Shown in pieces: positions 1 through 8,800 of a stretch of 10,483 nt of DNA. Position 1 is the stretch's first letter. Each line of letters begins with the position of its first letter. The stretch comes from CAMBDR01 sp046597185 (GTDB taxonomy: Bacteria; Pseudomonadota; Gammaproteobacteria; Burkholderiales; Burkholderiaceae_D), in assembly GCA_046597185.1 (NCBI GenBank), contig JBKJLF010000081.1, forward strand, positions 1 to 10,483. The letters are read 5' to 3'. A program made the position numbers and the translations under genes. The notes beneath the pieces were generated by a model. That model saw only the letters and a program-made list of their open reading frames with translations. It was not told the DNA's origin and did no database searches.

Positions 1-2662
1 GACCCACTGCCAGCACCACGGCCTCCTTTACCTCAGCGTGGCGGCTAATGGCATGTTCGATTTCACCCAATTCAATCCGGAAACCGCGAATTTTAACCTG
101 ATCATCCATTCGGCCCAAGTATTCAATGGTGCCGTCTGGCAGATAACGTGCCAGATCGCCAGTGCGGTATAGCGTGCTGCCAACCAGGTCACTGAAGGGG
201 TCGGTAACAAATTTTTGCGCCGTCAATTCGGCGCGGCCCAGGTAACCACGGGCGATGCCTACGCCACCCAGACACAGCTCACCAGCCACGCCAACCGGTA
301 AGCGCTTGAGATCGTGGTTCAGGACGTGGCATTGGGTGTTGTCGATAGGGCAGCCGATTGGAATCACGTCGTAGCGTTGGCCAGCTTGGCCGACCCAGAA
401 GGTGACATCAATGGATGCTTCGGTCGGGCCATAAAGGTTCCACAGTGCAGTATTGGGTAATCTGGATACGGTGTCCCAATAGGTTTCGGGTGCGAGGGCT
501 TCGCCGCTGCAAGCGATGTAGCGCAGGCCGCGAACCAGTTGCATGTCGGCCGAGTCGATAAATACGCGCAACATGGATGGCACAAAGTGTAGCATCGTGA
601 CCCGCTGTTTAGCGATTAGTTCGGCCAGATAGGCCGGATCTTTGTGGCCCGATGGTTTGGCAAATACCAAACGCGCGCCCACCTGGTTCGGCCACAGCAG
701 CTCCCAGACCGAGACATCAAAGCCGAACGGCGTTTTTTGCAATACCGTATCCTGTTCGTTGAGCTGGAAGGCAGATTGCATCCAACTGATCCGGTTGACG
801 ACGCCGCGATGTTCCAGCATCACCCCCTTGGGGTTGCCAGTGGAGCCTGAGGTATAGATGACATAGGCCAGGTTGCGCGATGTCAGGCCGATGCTGTCAG
901 GGGCAATATTGTGTTCATCCCCGGCATGTACCAGACCGATTGCAGCCGGGTTATCGAGTGCCATGTAGTTCAATGAGGCCGGGGCGATTTTCGCCAGTTT
1001 CTCTTGCAGTGCCTGCTGAGTGAGCACACAACGGGCATTGGCATTGCCTATCATGTAGGACAGTCGCGTGTCCGGGTAATCCACATCCAGTGGCAGGTAG
1101 GCCGCGCCCGCCTTGAGCACCCCCAGAATGCCAATCATCATTTCCAGCGAGCGTTCCAGATACAGGCCGACGATATCGTCAGTTTGCACACCTTGGCGGC
1201 GCAGGGCATGCGCCAGCAGGTTGGCGCGCGCATTGAGCTGGCCATAACTCAGGGATTGATCGTCACAGCTGATGGCAATGGCTTGCGGGGTTAGTGCGGC
1301 ACGTCGCTCAAATAATTCATGCAGCGTGATCTGGTCGTCAAATGGCATGGTGGTTTCGTTCCACCGATTTAGCGCACTCACATCTTGCGGCGTAACGATG
1401 GCAAGCGCTTGCATCGATGTCGCGCCGGCAATGAGTTGTTGGTTCACATGCAGCAGGCTGTTCATAAATTGCAGCGCGGCGGCACGGCCTGCCGGGTGTG
1501 AACACTTGGCGCGCAGAGTGTCATCACTGTCGTGATACAGGTAGAACTGAATCGCGCCGGGGTCTTCGCTGGTAAACGGGCGCACCAGTTCAAGCGAGAG
1601 TGAGTCAGCATGCGGGCCAGCCTGTGCCACGCGGCGTGAGTAATCGTGGAAATTGAAGATAAAGCGCAGGCCTTCGGGCAAGATTTGCTCGCGTTTGGCG
1701 GCAAACTGCGATAACAGCATGTGGCTCTTGCGTTGGGTTTGGAAGCCGCGCGCCGCGCTCAGCAACTCGCTGAAGTGGCGCTGGCCGGAATCGGGCACGA
1801 GCACGAAAGGTGCGAAACCGGATAGGCAGCCCAATGCATCGATGGCGCTGCTCTTGCGGTAATTCATCACTTCGCGGATGACGACCCCTTGCGGCAGGCT
1901 GAAGTGTTGTGAAACCACCCAGCCAAACAGGCATTTGAAATAGAAGGGGAGCGATACCTTGAGCGAGCGGCACAGCGCGCGCACGCCAGCAATATCAGGT
2001 ACTGGCAAATCGATGAGTTCGGTGCGTTCTTCAACGCTGCGGCGATCCGGATGATCGCCCGCCGGAACCAACTCGCGGCAGGCTTGCTGCCAAAACGATA
2101 GCGTTTGTGGTGTGTCAAAACCCTGGAATACCTCGGCAAGGCTGGCGGCGTGCTTGATCTGGCTGTCATGAAAGCGTTGAGCGGCGGTGCTGTCGTGCAT
2201 GGTCTCCAGCAATGCGAAAGAGAGCCGCACAATTGAATCGCCATCAAAAAATGCGTGATGGCTGGCAACCACCAGGTGGCATTCACCATTCTGGCAGGTG
2301 AGCAAGGTGATGCGTACGAGTGCGCTCGCGGCGTCGTCAGGTGCTTTTACCAGCGTGCGTGCCAGCTCGGCAAGTTGCGCGCTTTGGCTGGACGCAGCGT
2401 CGAGCAAGCGGCTATCAAAATGGATGGCAGGCATGTCTGGCTGGCTTAGTCCTGCCGCGAGCGGTGCGGCCAATGCACTCAGCGTTGGCGCAAGAGCGCT
2501 AACCGCAGTTGCCAGTGATTGGGCTTGAATACGGCCACTGAGCTTCCAGTGAACGCCGATGCCATAGTTTTGTTCCGTCCCAAGGCTCTCGTCGAGGCAA
2601 ATGTCGCGCTGGATGGGTGTGAGCAAATCGAGGTTTGTGACTCGTGGAAGAGCAATCGTCAT
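1..2662 (-). CDS. Non-ribosomal peptide synthetase, C-A(Ser)... , 5' part (3' end beyond left edge)
   Basis: The frame is open from an ATG at 2662 to the left edge (about 887 codons). An in-frame TGA a short way upstream and no other start codon between them fix the start. Residues about 10-440 form a condensation domain: an LTPIQRDI-like first motif and an intact HHAFFDG active site (His135, His136, Asp140). The usual RHExLRT motif is not recognisable, so the domain is divergent. An adenylation domain starts near residue 446, with YTSGSTGNPKG at 603, LYGPTE at 743-748, a YRTGD motif, and RIELGEIE just before the edge. The specificity residues read D649 V650 W653 H692 A717 S719 L743 I751 D752. 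This differs from known serine codes (DVWH-x-SL-I/V-D) only at the variable fifth position, so L-serine is the predicted substrate. The A10 lysine and any carrier, epimerase or thioesterase domains lie outside the window. It follows the MFS gene after 102 bp, probably in the same operon, with a weak ribosome binding site. Confidence 0.96.
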   Translation of the reverse strand, partial: MTIALPRVTNLDLLTPIQRDICLDESLGTEQNYGIGVHWKLSGRIQAQSLATAVSALAPTLSALAAPLAAGLSQPDMPAIHFDSRLLDAASSQSAQLAELARTLVKAPDDAASALVRITLLTCQNGECHLVVASHHAFFDGDSIVRLSFALLETMHDSTAAQRFHDSQIKHAASLAEVFQGFDTPQTLSFWQQACRELVPAGDHPDRRSVEERTELIDLPVPDIAGVRALCRSLKVSLPFYFKCLFGWVVSQHFSLPQGVVIREVMNYRKSSAIDALGCLSGFAPFVLVPDSGQRHFSELLSAARGFQTQRKSHMLLSQFAAKREQILPEGLRFIFNFHDYSRRVAQAGPHADSLSLELVRPFTSEDPGAIQFYLYHDSDDTLRAKCSHPAGRAAALQFMNSLLHVNQQLIAGATSMQALAIVTPQDVSALNRWNETTMPFDDQITLHELFERRAALTPQAIAISCDDQSLSYGQLNARANLLAHALRRQGVQTDDIVGLYLERSLEMMIGILGVLKAGAAYLPLDVDYPDTRLSYMIGNANARCVLTQQALQEKLAKIAPASLNYMALDNPAAIGLVHAGDEHNIAPDSIGLTSRNLAYVIYTSGSTGNPKGVMLEHRGVVNRISWMQSAFQLNEQDTVLQKTPFGFDVSVWELLWPNQVGARLVFAKPSGHKDPAYLAELIAKQRVTMLHFVPSMLRVFIDSADMQLVRGLRYIACSGEALAPETYWDTVSRLPNTALWNLYGPTEASIDVTFWVGQAGQRYDVIPIGCPIDNTQCHVLNHDLKRLPVGVAGELCLGGVGIARGYLGRAELTAQKFVTDPFSDLVGSTLYRTGDLARYLPDGTIEYLGRMDDQVKIRGFRIELGEIEHAISRHAEVKEAVVLAVG

Positions 2663-2730
2663 GATGGCAGAATGGAATAGGGTAAAAGGTGATCAGGCGC
2701 GCAGCGTTCGGGCGTGCGCAACGTAGATGA

Positions 2731-2746
2731 GGCGGCGTATGCCGCC
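2731..2746. other. GC-rich inverted repeat between the MFS and NRPS genes
   Basis: A perfect 6-bp inverted repeat (GGCGGC, GTAT, GCCGCC) lies in the 102-bp gap, starting about 18 bases after the MFS stop codon in the transcribed direction. No T-rich run follows on the minus strand, so it does not look like a complete intrinsic terminator. It could be an mRNA-stabilising or attenuating stem-loop, or chance in GC-rich DNA. Confidence 0.45.
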
Positions 2747-2764
2747 GACGGTATGGGATGCAGA

Positions 2765-4003
2765 TCAACCATCGGCAGGCACCTGGTTTAAGGTTTTGGG
2801 TAGCACCAAGTGACGCCATGCGAGCCAAGCGGCGGTAGCGGCGCACAGGAGCGCACCTGACCATGCCCATTTGTCGCCGACTGTTTCATAGACAGTGCTG
2901 AGAATCATTGGCACCAGCGTATTGCCAACCAACACCGTGGTGGACATCAGACCGAGCATGGTGCCAACTTCCAGCGGTGCGGCCCGGCTAATGGCAGTTG
3001 GCGTGACGATGTTGACCACGGCGCAACTCAGGCCTAACAACGCACAACAAACAAAGATGCTGATGGTGCCTGGCAGGGCGATTAACAAGGCAAAGCCTGG
3101 CACCACGATCAAACATGCGATGAACAGCGCGTTGTCACTGGTCAGCCAGGGCAGGGCATTGCGCGCTATGATAATTTGCACGATCAGTAGGGATAAGCCA
3201 AAGACCGATACCAGGTGCGAGAGCTCTTGTGTGCCCCAGCCAAGGGATTTGATGGCCCACACCGGGGTGATGGCCATCAATGCAGCAAAGCAGGTGGCGA
3301 TCACCATTTTGATCAGGGCAAAATCGCGGATGCGCGCCGTCCCTGCAAAGCGCGCCAGTGCGCCACTTTTTGCGTGGCCGGCACTATGCGGCGTGATCCG
3401 TTTTCGGGTCAATTGGCCGCGCAGGCCATAGGCCACGATGGCGGGTTGTAAAACGGCGATGGCGGCTGCCAATATCAGCAGCGGTTGCAGGCCCTGGAAC
3501 CAATGTGCGCCACTGAGCAAGCCAGCGGCACCGGGGCCGACGATAAGGCCCATGGTCGAACCCAGGCGCAGCTTGGCGATGCCAACCGAGCGGTTTTCGT
3601 GCGTGGTGATTTCGGAAATGAACGATTCCAACAAGACCAGATTGCTGCTCATGAAGCCAGCCACCATGCGCACTGCGAACAGCCAGAACAAGCTGGTTAC
3701 AAAGGGGAGAAGTGCATAACTGAGGGCGAGTAAGGCCAGGGTAGCCAACAGCAACATGCCGCGCGCAACCCGGTCGCCCAACCAGCCCAGCGTCAGCGAA
3801 CCAATCGCCCCGGCGATGAACTGACAAGACACCAGCGCTGCCACGGTGAGTACGCTGCCACCCAGTTGCACAGCCAGAATCGGGATGGCCGCCATGAGGA
3901 TGCCAACGGCAATCGAATCGACCAGGCTCGCCAGCATGATGGCGAAATACACCTGCCGATGTGACGCCGTGGTTGGCGTAGGGATGTGCTGCGTTATGCT
4001 CAT
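2765..4003 (-). CDS. Major facilitator superfamily transporter, probable product exporter
   Basis: This gene encodes a 412-residue integral membrane protein with many hydrophobic segments, matching the length and layout of 12-helix MFS permeases. The first hydrophobic helix begins near residue 18 (YFAIMLASLVDSIAVGILM). The loop after helix 2 carries GWLGDRVARG at 73-82, a good fit to MFS motif A (GxLaDrxGrk). A basic, polar stretch around residues 195-215 fits the central cytoplasmic loop between the two six-helix halves. Family knowledge says such proteins are proton-coupled drug or metabolite transporters of the inner membrane. Its place between tailoring and synthetase genes suggests export of the cluster product or self-resistance; this is inference. 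Its ATG overlaps the stop codon of the upstream monooxygenase (ATGA), implying translational coupling. Uptake of a precursor cannot be excluded. Confidence 0.93.
   Translation of the reverse strand: MSITQHIPTPTTASHRQVYFAIMLASLVDSIAVGILMAAIPILAVQLGGSVLTVAALVSCQFIAGAIGSLTLGWLGDRVARGMLLLATLALLALSYALLPFVTSLFWLFAVRMVAGFMSSNLVLLESFISEITTHENRSVGIAKLRLGSTMGLIVGPGAAGLLSGAHWFQGLQPLLILAAAIAVLQPAIVAYGLRGQLTRKRITPHSAGHAKSGALARFAGTARIRDFALIKMVIATCFAALMAITPVWAIKSLGWGTQELSHLVSVFGLSLLIVQIIIARNALPWLTSDNALFIACLIVVPGFALLIALPGTISIFVCCALLGLSCAVVNIVTPTAISRAAPLEVGTMLGLMSTTVLVGNTLVPMILSTVYETVGDKWAWSGALLCAATAAWLAWRHLVLPKTLNQVPADG
4000..4003 (-). promoter_or_regulatory. ATGA start/stop overlap coupling monooxygenase and MFS genes
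   Basis: The MFS start codon (4003-4001) and the monooxygenase TGA (4002-4000) share bases as ATGA on the minus strand. I see no strong Shine-Dalgarno sequence just upstream, so reinitiation by terminating ribosomes is the likely way the MFS gene is translated. This places the two genes on one transcript. Confidence 0.8.
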
Positions 4004-5232
4004 GCGGCGATGCCGGATAAAGCGGTTGCGGCCGCGTTGCGTTGCGCTCCATACAATTGCATCAGTTCAGCCAATGGATGCAGGCCCGCCAATACCTCTT
4101 GCTTGCCAAGGCCAAAGTCTACCAGGCAGGCTACTTCGTTGGCCCCAACCTGATGCAAGCGTTCGACTGTTCGCGCGCACTTGGCGGGGGAGCCCATCAA
4201 TGAAGTCTGGTTGAAATGCTTTTCAAAGGCATAGGAGAGTAGCGCCTCACGGTCGTTGTCGATCACCGAGCGTACCTCTTCGCGGGTGTTTTTGTATGGA
4301 TTGAGCGTGTCGTTCTGATCAATATAACTGTTGAGGAAGCCCCGCAAAGGTTGGCGTACCGCTGCTTTCACGGTCTCGTCGGTAGTGCCCACGTAGGTGT
4401 GTACCATCACCGAGACGATACCGCTGTCGGCGTCAAAACCATGTTTGCTGCGCGCTTGACGATACTCGCTGATGCGCTTTTCCAGATCGTCAAAGCTGTG
4501 ATTGGTGAGTGAACATAGCACGTTCAAGCCCAATTCACCCGCCTTGTGCCAGGTGGCCGGATTTCCCGAGGAAGTTATGAACACGGGCAGTTCGCGCTGT
4601 ACCGGTTTGGGCAGAATTTTTACGTCCACTTCTGCGCCGGAAACGTCGGTACGCAGCACCGATTCGCCACGCCACAATCGACGGATCAAATCAAGGTTTT
4701 CAAACATGATCTCGCGGCGACTTTCGTAAGCTTCCGGTGAAATCAAAAAGTCGGCAGGATGCCAGCCAGTTGCGCATGAGATTGCCGCCCGACCTTTGGA
4801 GAGGTTGTCCACGATCGACCATTCTTCGGCTACCCGTAGCGGATTGTGCAGTGGCACAATCACACTGCCAGCGCGCAATTGAATGCGTTTGGTAACCATG
4901 GCCAGGGCGGCGCTCAATACCGCTGGATTGGGGAACAAGCCGCCAACGGGTTGAAAGTGGCGCTCCGGGGTAACAATGGCGCTGAACCCATTTTCATCGG
5001 CAAAGCGTGCGCATTCGATCAGCAAATCGTATTTGTCGTGGCTGTCGGTTGAGCCATTGCCGGAAAAGAAGATGAGCGAGAAATCCATCCCTTTTTGTTT
5101 CAGGCTGTCTGAAACGGCGATCCGGGGTGGCGCTGCGCCGGCTGCATTTTCGCGCCGACTTTTGAGTTGTGCCAGTAGATGACGCTTTTGCTCAGGCGTC
5201 AGGTTGCCAAGTTTTTCTTCAATCGTACTCAT
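4000..5232 (-). CDS. Luciferase-like FMN-dependent monooxygenase, natural-product (MupA-like) type
   Basis: This is a 410-residue protein with a luciferase-like TIM barrel fold. It starts around residue 49 with MDFSLIFFSG, followed by VTPERHF (88-93), GGLFPNP, the SVIVPLHNPLRVAEEWSIVDNLS stretch (about 123-145), GRAAIS and GWHPADF (156-162). These match the LLM subfamily tied to PKS/NRPS systems, often as an embedded domain, related to MupA of mupirocin biosynthesis. Such enzymes use reduced FMN and O2 to hydroxylate a substrate. Here the protein stands alone. Its first 30 residues (EEKLGNLTPEQKRHLLAQLK) form a predicted charged helix resembling leader segments before condensation domains and docking regions, so it may be recruited in trans to the assembly line; this is inference. 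The ATG at 5232 follows the upstream hydroxylase stop by 12 bp. The target atom and timing cannot be read from sequence. Confidence 0.92.
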   Translation of the reverse strand: MSTIEEKLGNLTPEQKRHLLAQLKSRRENAAGAAPPRIAVSDSLKQKGMDFSLIFFSGNGSTDSHDKYDLLIECARFADENGFSAIVTPERHFQPVGGLFPNPAVLSAALAMVTKRIQLRAGSVIVPLHNPLRVAEEWSIVDNLSKGRAAISCATGWHPADFLISPEAYESRREIMFENLDLIRRLWRGESVLRTDVSGAEVDVKILPKPVQRELPVFITSSGNPATWHKAGELGLNVLCSLTNHSFDDLEKRISEYRQARSKHGFDADSGIVSVMVHTYVGTTDETVKAAVRQPLRGFLNSYIDQNDTLNPYKNTREEVRSVIDNDREALLSYAFEKHFNQTSLMGSPAKCARTVERLHQVGANEVACLVDFGLGKQEVLAGLHPLAELMQLYGAQRNAAATALSGIAA

Positions 5233-5244
5233 GTTTTATCCAGG

Positions 5245-5796
5245 TCAAAGAGAGGTTTGTTTGTTTTCAATGGATTCGGCCGCCATGACAACCTTTTTTC
5301 GGGCGGCAAGGTTGTTGCGCGCAGGCATTTTGCTTTCCACCGTGCCAAACAGATGATCCCATAAGGTGGTGTAGAAGGAATAATTGCAATACACATTGCG
5401 GTGATGCTTCAAGTGGTAGATGCCAATCGGGATGAAGTTGGTAATTGCGCCAGTGATTTTGGGGTTATGGTCGAGCACATTACGCGACAAAAACACCTCA
5501 TACACATAGTGGAAGGCGAGCAGAGTCAAGCCATAGGGCGTGTCATAAAAGGCCAGCGCGATCAGCGGCAACGTGAAGGTTAAATACACGTCCATTGACG
5601 AACGCCAATTGCCAAACCAGAACAAATAGTCGTGCCATGGTGGTAGTACGCTTTCACCATAGTTGTAGGCGTGGTGCTTGAGGTGAAAATAGCGAACGAA
5701 ATTAAAGCGTCTGAATTTGCTGTGGGCAAACCAGTGCATTGCATAAGACCAAAAACTCCATAGTAAAAAATAACCGAGCAGCTTGGCTAAAAACAT
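5245..5796 (-). CDS. Membrane di-iron hydroxylase/desaturase, fatty acid hydroxylase (sterol desaturase) superfamily
   Basis: I place the start at ATG 5796 (183 residues), because AAGGGAG lies 7 bases upstream. The frame can be extended to a TTG at 5853 overlapping the NRPS stop, but that adds 19 residues without a visible ribosome binding site. The protein has the superfamily's histidine pattern: H21-x3-H25, H38-x2-H41-H42, H110 and H128-x2-H131-H132, separated by hydrophobic segments (about 3-20, 70-83 and 88-103). The histidines would ligate a di-iron centre on the cytoplasmic face, and the reaction is O2-dependent C-H hydroxylation or desaturation of a lipid-like substrate. It is short but typical for the small bacterial members. 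It lies between the thioesterase-bearing NRPS and the monooxygenase with small gaps, so it probably tailors the acyl or polyketide part of the product; that role is inference. The basic C-terminal tail is not informative. Confidence 0.88.
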   Translation of the reverse strand: MFLAKLLGYFLLWSFWSYAMHWFAHSKFRRFNFVRYFHLKHHAYNYGESVLPPWHDYLFWFGNWRSSMDVYLTFTLPLIALAFYDTPYGLTLLAFHYVYEVFLSRNVLDHNPKITGAITNFIPIGIYHLKHHRNVYCNYSFYTTLWDHLFGTVESKMPARNNLAARKKVVMAAESIENKQTSL

Positions 5797-5799
5797 TGA

Positions 5800-5810
5800 A
5801 AAACTCCCTT
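5800..5810 (-). promoter_or_regulatory. Ribosome binding site of the di-iron hydroxylase gene
   Basis: On the minus strand AAGGGAG sits about 7 bases before ATG 5796. It is the best Shine-Dalgarno match at any start in the window and decides the start of the hydroxylase in favour of this ATG over the TTG at 5853. Confidence 0.75.
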
Positions 5811-5849
5811 GTGGCGATACAGTAAAATAACAAATGGCAGGCGCGAGGT

Positions 5850-8800
5850 TCAAAGTGAACGTAGCGTTTGCGCGACTTTTTCGTGGCGAACGATGCCGAA
5901 GTGATCGGCATCGACATGAATAACCTCCAGCTCTTGCACCAGCTCCGGCCAGATGCCCTTCTCCTCGTGAGAGTCGCGCGCGCGGAATAAAACGACCTTC
6001 TCAATCGCGATAGGCGAGGAAGGCTTGGGGTTGTAAAGTTTGAAGGCATGCACCGTTTTGGTGTACACCGACAGTAAATGGGTGATGTCTGCGTCGCTAA
6101 AGCCAGCAGGAACCAAATTGGCAGCGCGCAAGGCCTGGCAGATGTCGCCATGTGCCAGACTCTTGTCGCCCCATGCGCGAATGTCGTCCTCGCTTACTTT
6201 GACACCGGGCACGGCCGCCAGTTGTAAGACGAAGTTGAACAAGATCACTTGATCATCGGCCACCCGCGTTTTGGTGAGATAGGTGTCGATCAAGGATAGT
6301 TCGCTGACGCTCTCGCCCAGCTCCTGCAGGCGGCGTGCCATCTCATAGGCGATAAAGCCACCCATCGACCAGCCGCCCAGGCGATATGGCCCGTGGGGTT
6401 GCAGCGCGCGGATTTCGGCGAGGTAATGCTCTGCCATTTGCTCAACGGTTTCGAGGGTGGAGGCAGGGTCGACCATCGCATGGGATTGCAGCGCATAGAA
6501 GGGCTGTTGCTCGCCCAAGCCACGTGCCAGCGGGAAATAACAGCTCACTGTGCCGCCCACCGGGTGTACGTAAAAGAGCGCAGGTTTGCTGCCAGCCTGT
6601 TGAATTTTGACCATGCATTGGTCGCTACGCTGTTGGGCACCGCCTTGCATCGCTTCGAGTTGCGCGGCCAGACTTGCCAACTGCGGATACTCAAATACCA
6701 GACGTAGCGGTATGGTCATGCCTGTGCCTTGTTTCAGGCGCGCTACCAATTGTGTGGCCAATAGAGAATCACCGCCGATGTCGAAGAAGCTGTCATCAAC
6801 GCTGAGCTCTGGCCGCCCCAGCAATTGCTGGCAATATTGCACCACCAGTTGTTCGGTTGCACTAACTGGGGCACGCCGGGCCTGGTGAATCCGGGCCAAT
6901 TCGGGTGCTGGTAGGCGCGCCTTGTCAACCTTGCCATGGACGGTGAGTGGAATCTGGTCGATGAACATATATTCAGTGGGCACCATGTACTCGGGCAAAC
7001 CAGCTCGTAGCCATGCCTTGAATTGCTCCAGATCAAAGGTCTCGCTCGATGCCACCAGATAAACCACCAGGCGGACTTGGCCTTGCTCATTCTTGTGTGC
7101 CAGCAACGTAGACTTTAACGCCGCCGAAAAGGCGGCAATGCGCGCCTCAATCTCTGGCAACTCGATGCGGTGGCCCCGAATCTTGATCTGATCATCGATG
7201 CGGCCTTCAAACTCAAGATTGCCGTCCTGCCGAAAACGTGCGCGGTCGCCGCTTTTAAACAGGCGACCCGGACCAAACGGGTTGGCCAAAAAACGCTCGG
7301 CAGTGAGGGTCTGATCGCCAATATAACCCTTGGCAATACCCAGACCACCAATATACAGCTCGCCATACACGCCAACAGGCAGTGGCTGCATTGCTGCATC
7401 GAGCACATAGACTTCAACATTGCAAATTGGCGTGCCGACCGGAAATGCGCCTTCGGTTCTGAAGCTTGGTGGGGGGCTGAACATAGTGGCCGTTACCGTG
7501 GTTTCGGTGAGCCCGTAATCGTTGATCAGGGCGACCTGGGTGCCGGCAATTTGATCCCATGCTTGCCAGGTTTTTGCAATAATCTTCTCGCCGCCCACCA
7601 CCAGCAGCCGTAACGATTGCGGCAATGCGGCAGCGCTCGATTGCAAATCGGCGACGATGTTATTCCAGTGCGCCGTGGTTAAATTCACCACGGTTAGCTG
7701 TTGCTCTGCAATCCAGTTGAGGAAGGACTCTGTTCCTTCCAACCGATGCTCTTTCCACAATACCAGGGTAGCGCCATGCAGCAAGGTGGGGAAAATTTCT
7801 TGAACCGCAACGTCAAAGCTGACCGAAGTGAATTGCAGCACCTTGTCCTGGGCCTTCAGGGCAAAACGATCAGCCACCCCTTTACAATGGTTTACCACGT
7901 TTTTGTGGCTCACCATGACGCCTTTGGGCATGCCAGTTGAGCCGGAAGTATAGATCACGTACATCAGATCGTCCGGCGTACCCTTGCGCTCAAGTTCGAT
8001 GGCCGGATTGTGAATTTGGGTGGGAGTTTGGGAGTGAGTTTGGTTGAGACTCGGCTCTTGCAGCGCTTGCTGCAAATCATGCACTGGCACACCGGGCGCT
8101 GGTACGCTTGTTGTTGCGCTGGTCAGTACCATGGCCGCACCAGCATTACGCAACATGTATTCGATCCGTTCGGCCGGATGCTCAGGATCGATTGGTAAAT
8201 AGGCGGCACCTGCCTTGAGGATGGCCAACAGCGCCACGATTTGGGCGCTTGAACGGTGTGCGATGATCCCAACGATGGCACCACGTTGCAGCCCCTGGTG
8301 CACCAACCATGCCGCCAACTGATTGGCTTGTTGCTCCAGTTGTGCATAGCTTAGTTGGGTCGATTGATAAACCAGTGCAATTGCATCGGGCGTGCGCGCG
8401 ACCTGTTCGGCAAACAGCTCATGCACCCGTTTGGCAGGAATGGCTTTGGGTAATTCGCCGCAGTATTTGTCGAAAATTTCATTGCGTTGGGCGACCGAAA
8501 TGATGTTGAAATCAAGAATGCGCGTGGCTGGCCGCTTGACGATGTCATTGAGCAGTAGATCGAAGTGTTGTAATAAGCCTACGACAGTGCGCTCGTCGTA
8601 CAGATCGGTGTTGTAATCCAGCGCCAGCGTGAGTTCGTCCCCGACCATGGCAAAGGTCAGCGTCAGTTCAAAGGTGGTGGTTTTCTTCTCCAGTGGAAAG
8701 GGTTGGATGTCCAGACCCGGCGCGATCGTGCTGCCCAGCTTTTCCGGATCAAGCAGCATGACCATGGTTTGGAAAAACAGATTGTGGCCCAGGTTACGCT

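Noticed and set aside
1605..2289. Short minus-strand frames inside the left NRPS
   Set aside because: These are other frames of the C-domain coding sequence, which is continuous from 2662 to the left edge without a stop or frameshift.
2731..2746. Intrinsic terminator after the MFS gene
   Set aside because: The stem has no T-rich tract downstream on the transcribed strand, and the next gene continues in the same direction with related function.
2895..3431. A 178-codon open frame on the plus strand
   Set aside because: It lies antisense to the MFS gene, its translation has no recognisable domain, and the MFS frame on the minus strand has clear helices and motif A. It is a by-product of the codon composition.
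3384..4052. A 222-codon minus-strand open frame overlapping MFS and monooxygenase ends
   Set aside because: It is a frame-shifted reading of the MFS gene; the product is His/Arg/Gly/Pro-rich and has no domain.
5797..5853. TTG start at 5853 for the hydroxylase, overlapping the NRPS stop as TTGA
   Set aside because: The extra 19 residues do not look like part of the family, and the ATG at 5796 has a much better ribosome binding site.
5702..6151. A 149-codon minus-strand frame crossing the NRPS/hydroxylase junction
   Set aside because: It is out of frame with both the thioesterase and the hydroxylase, each of which has complete catalytic motifs.
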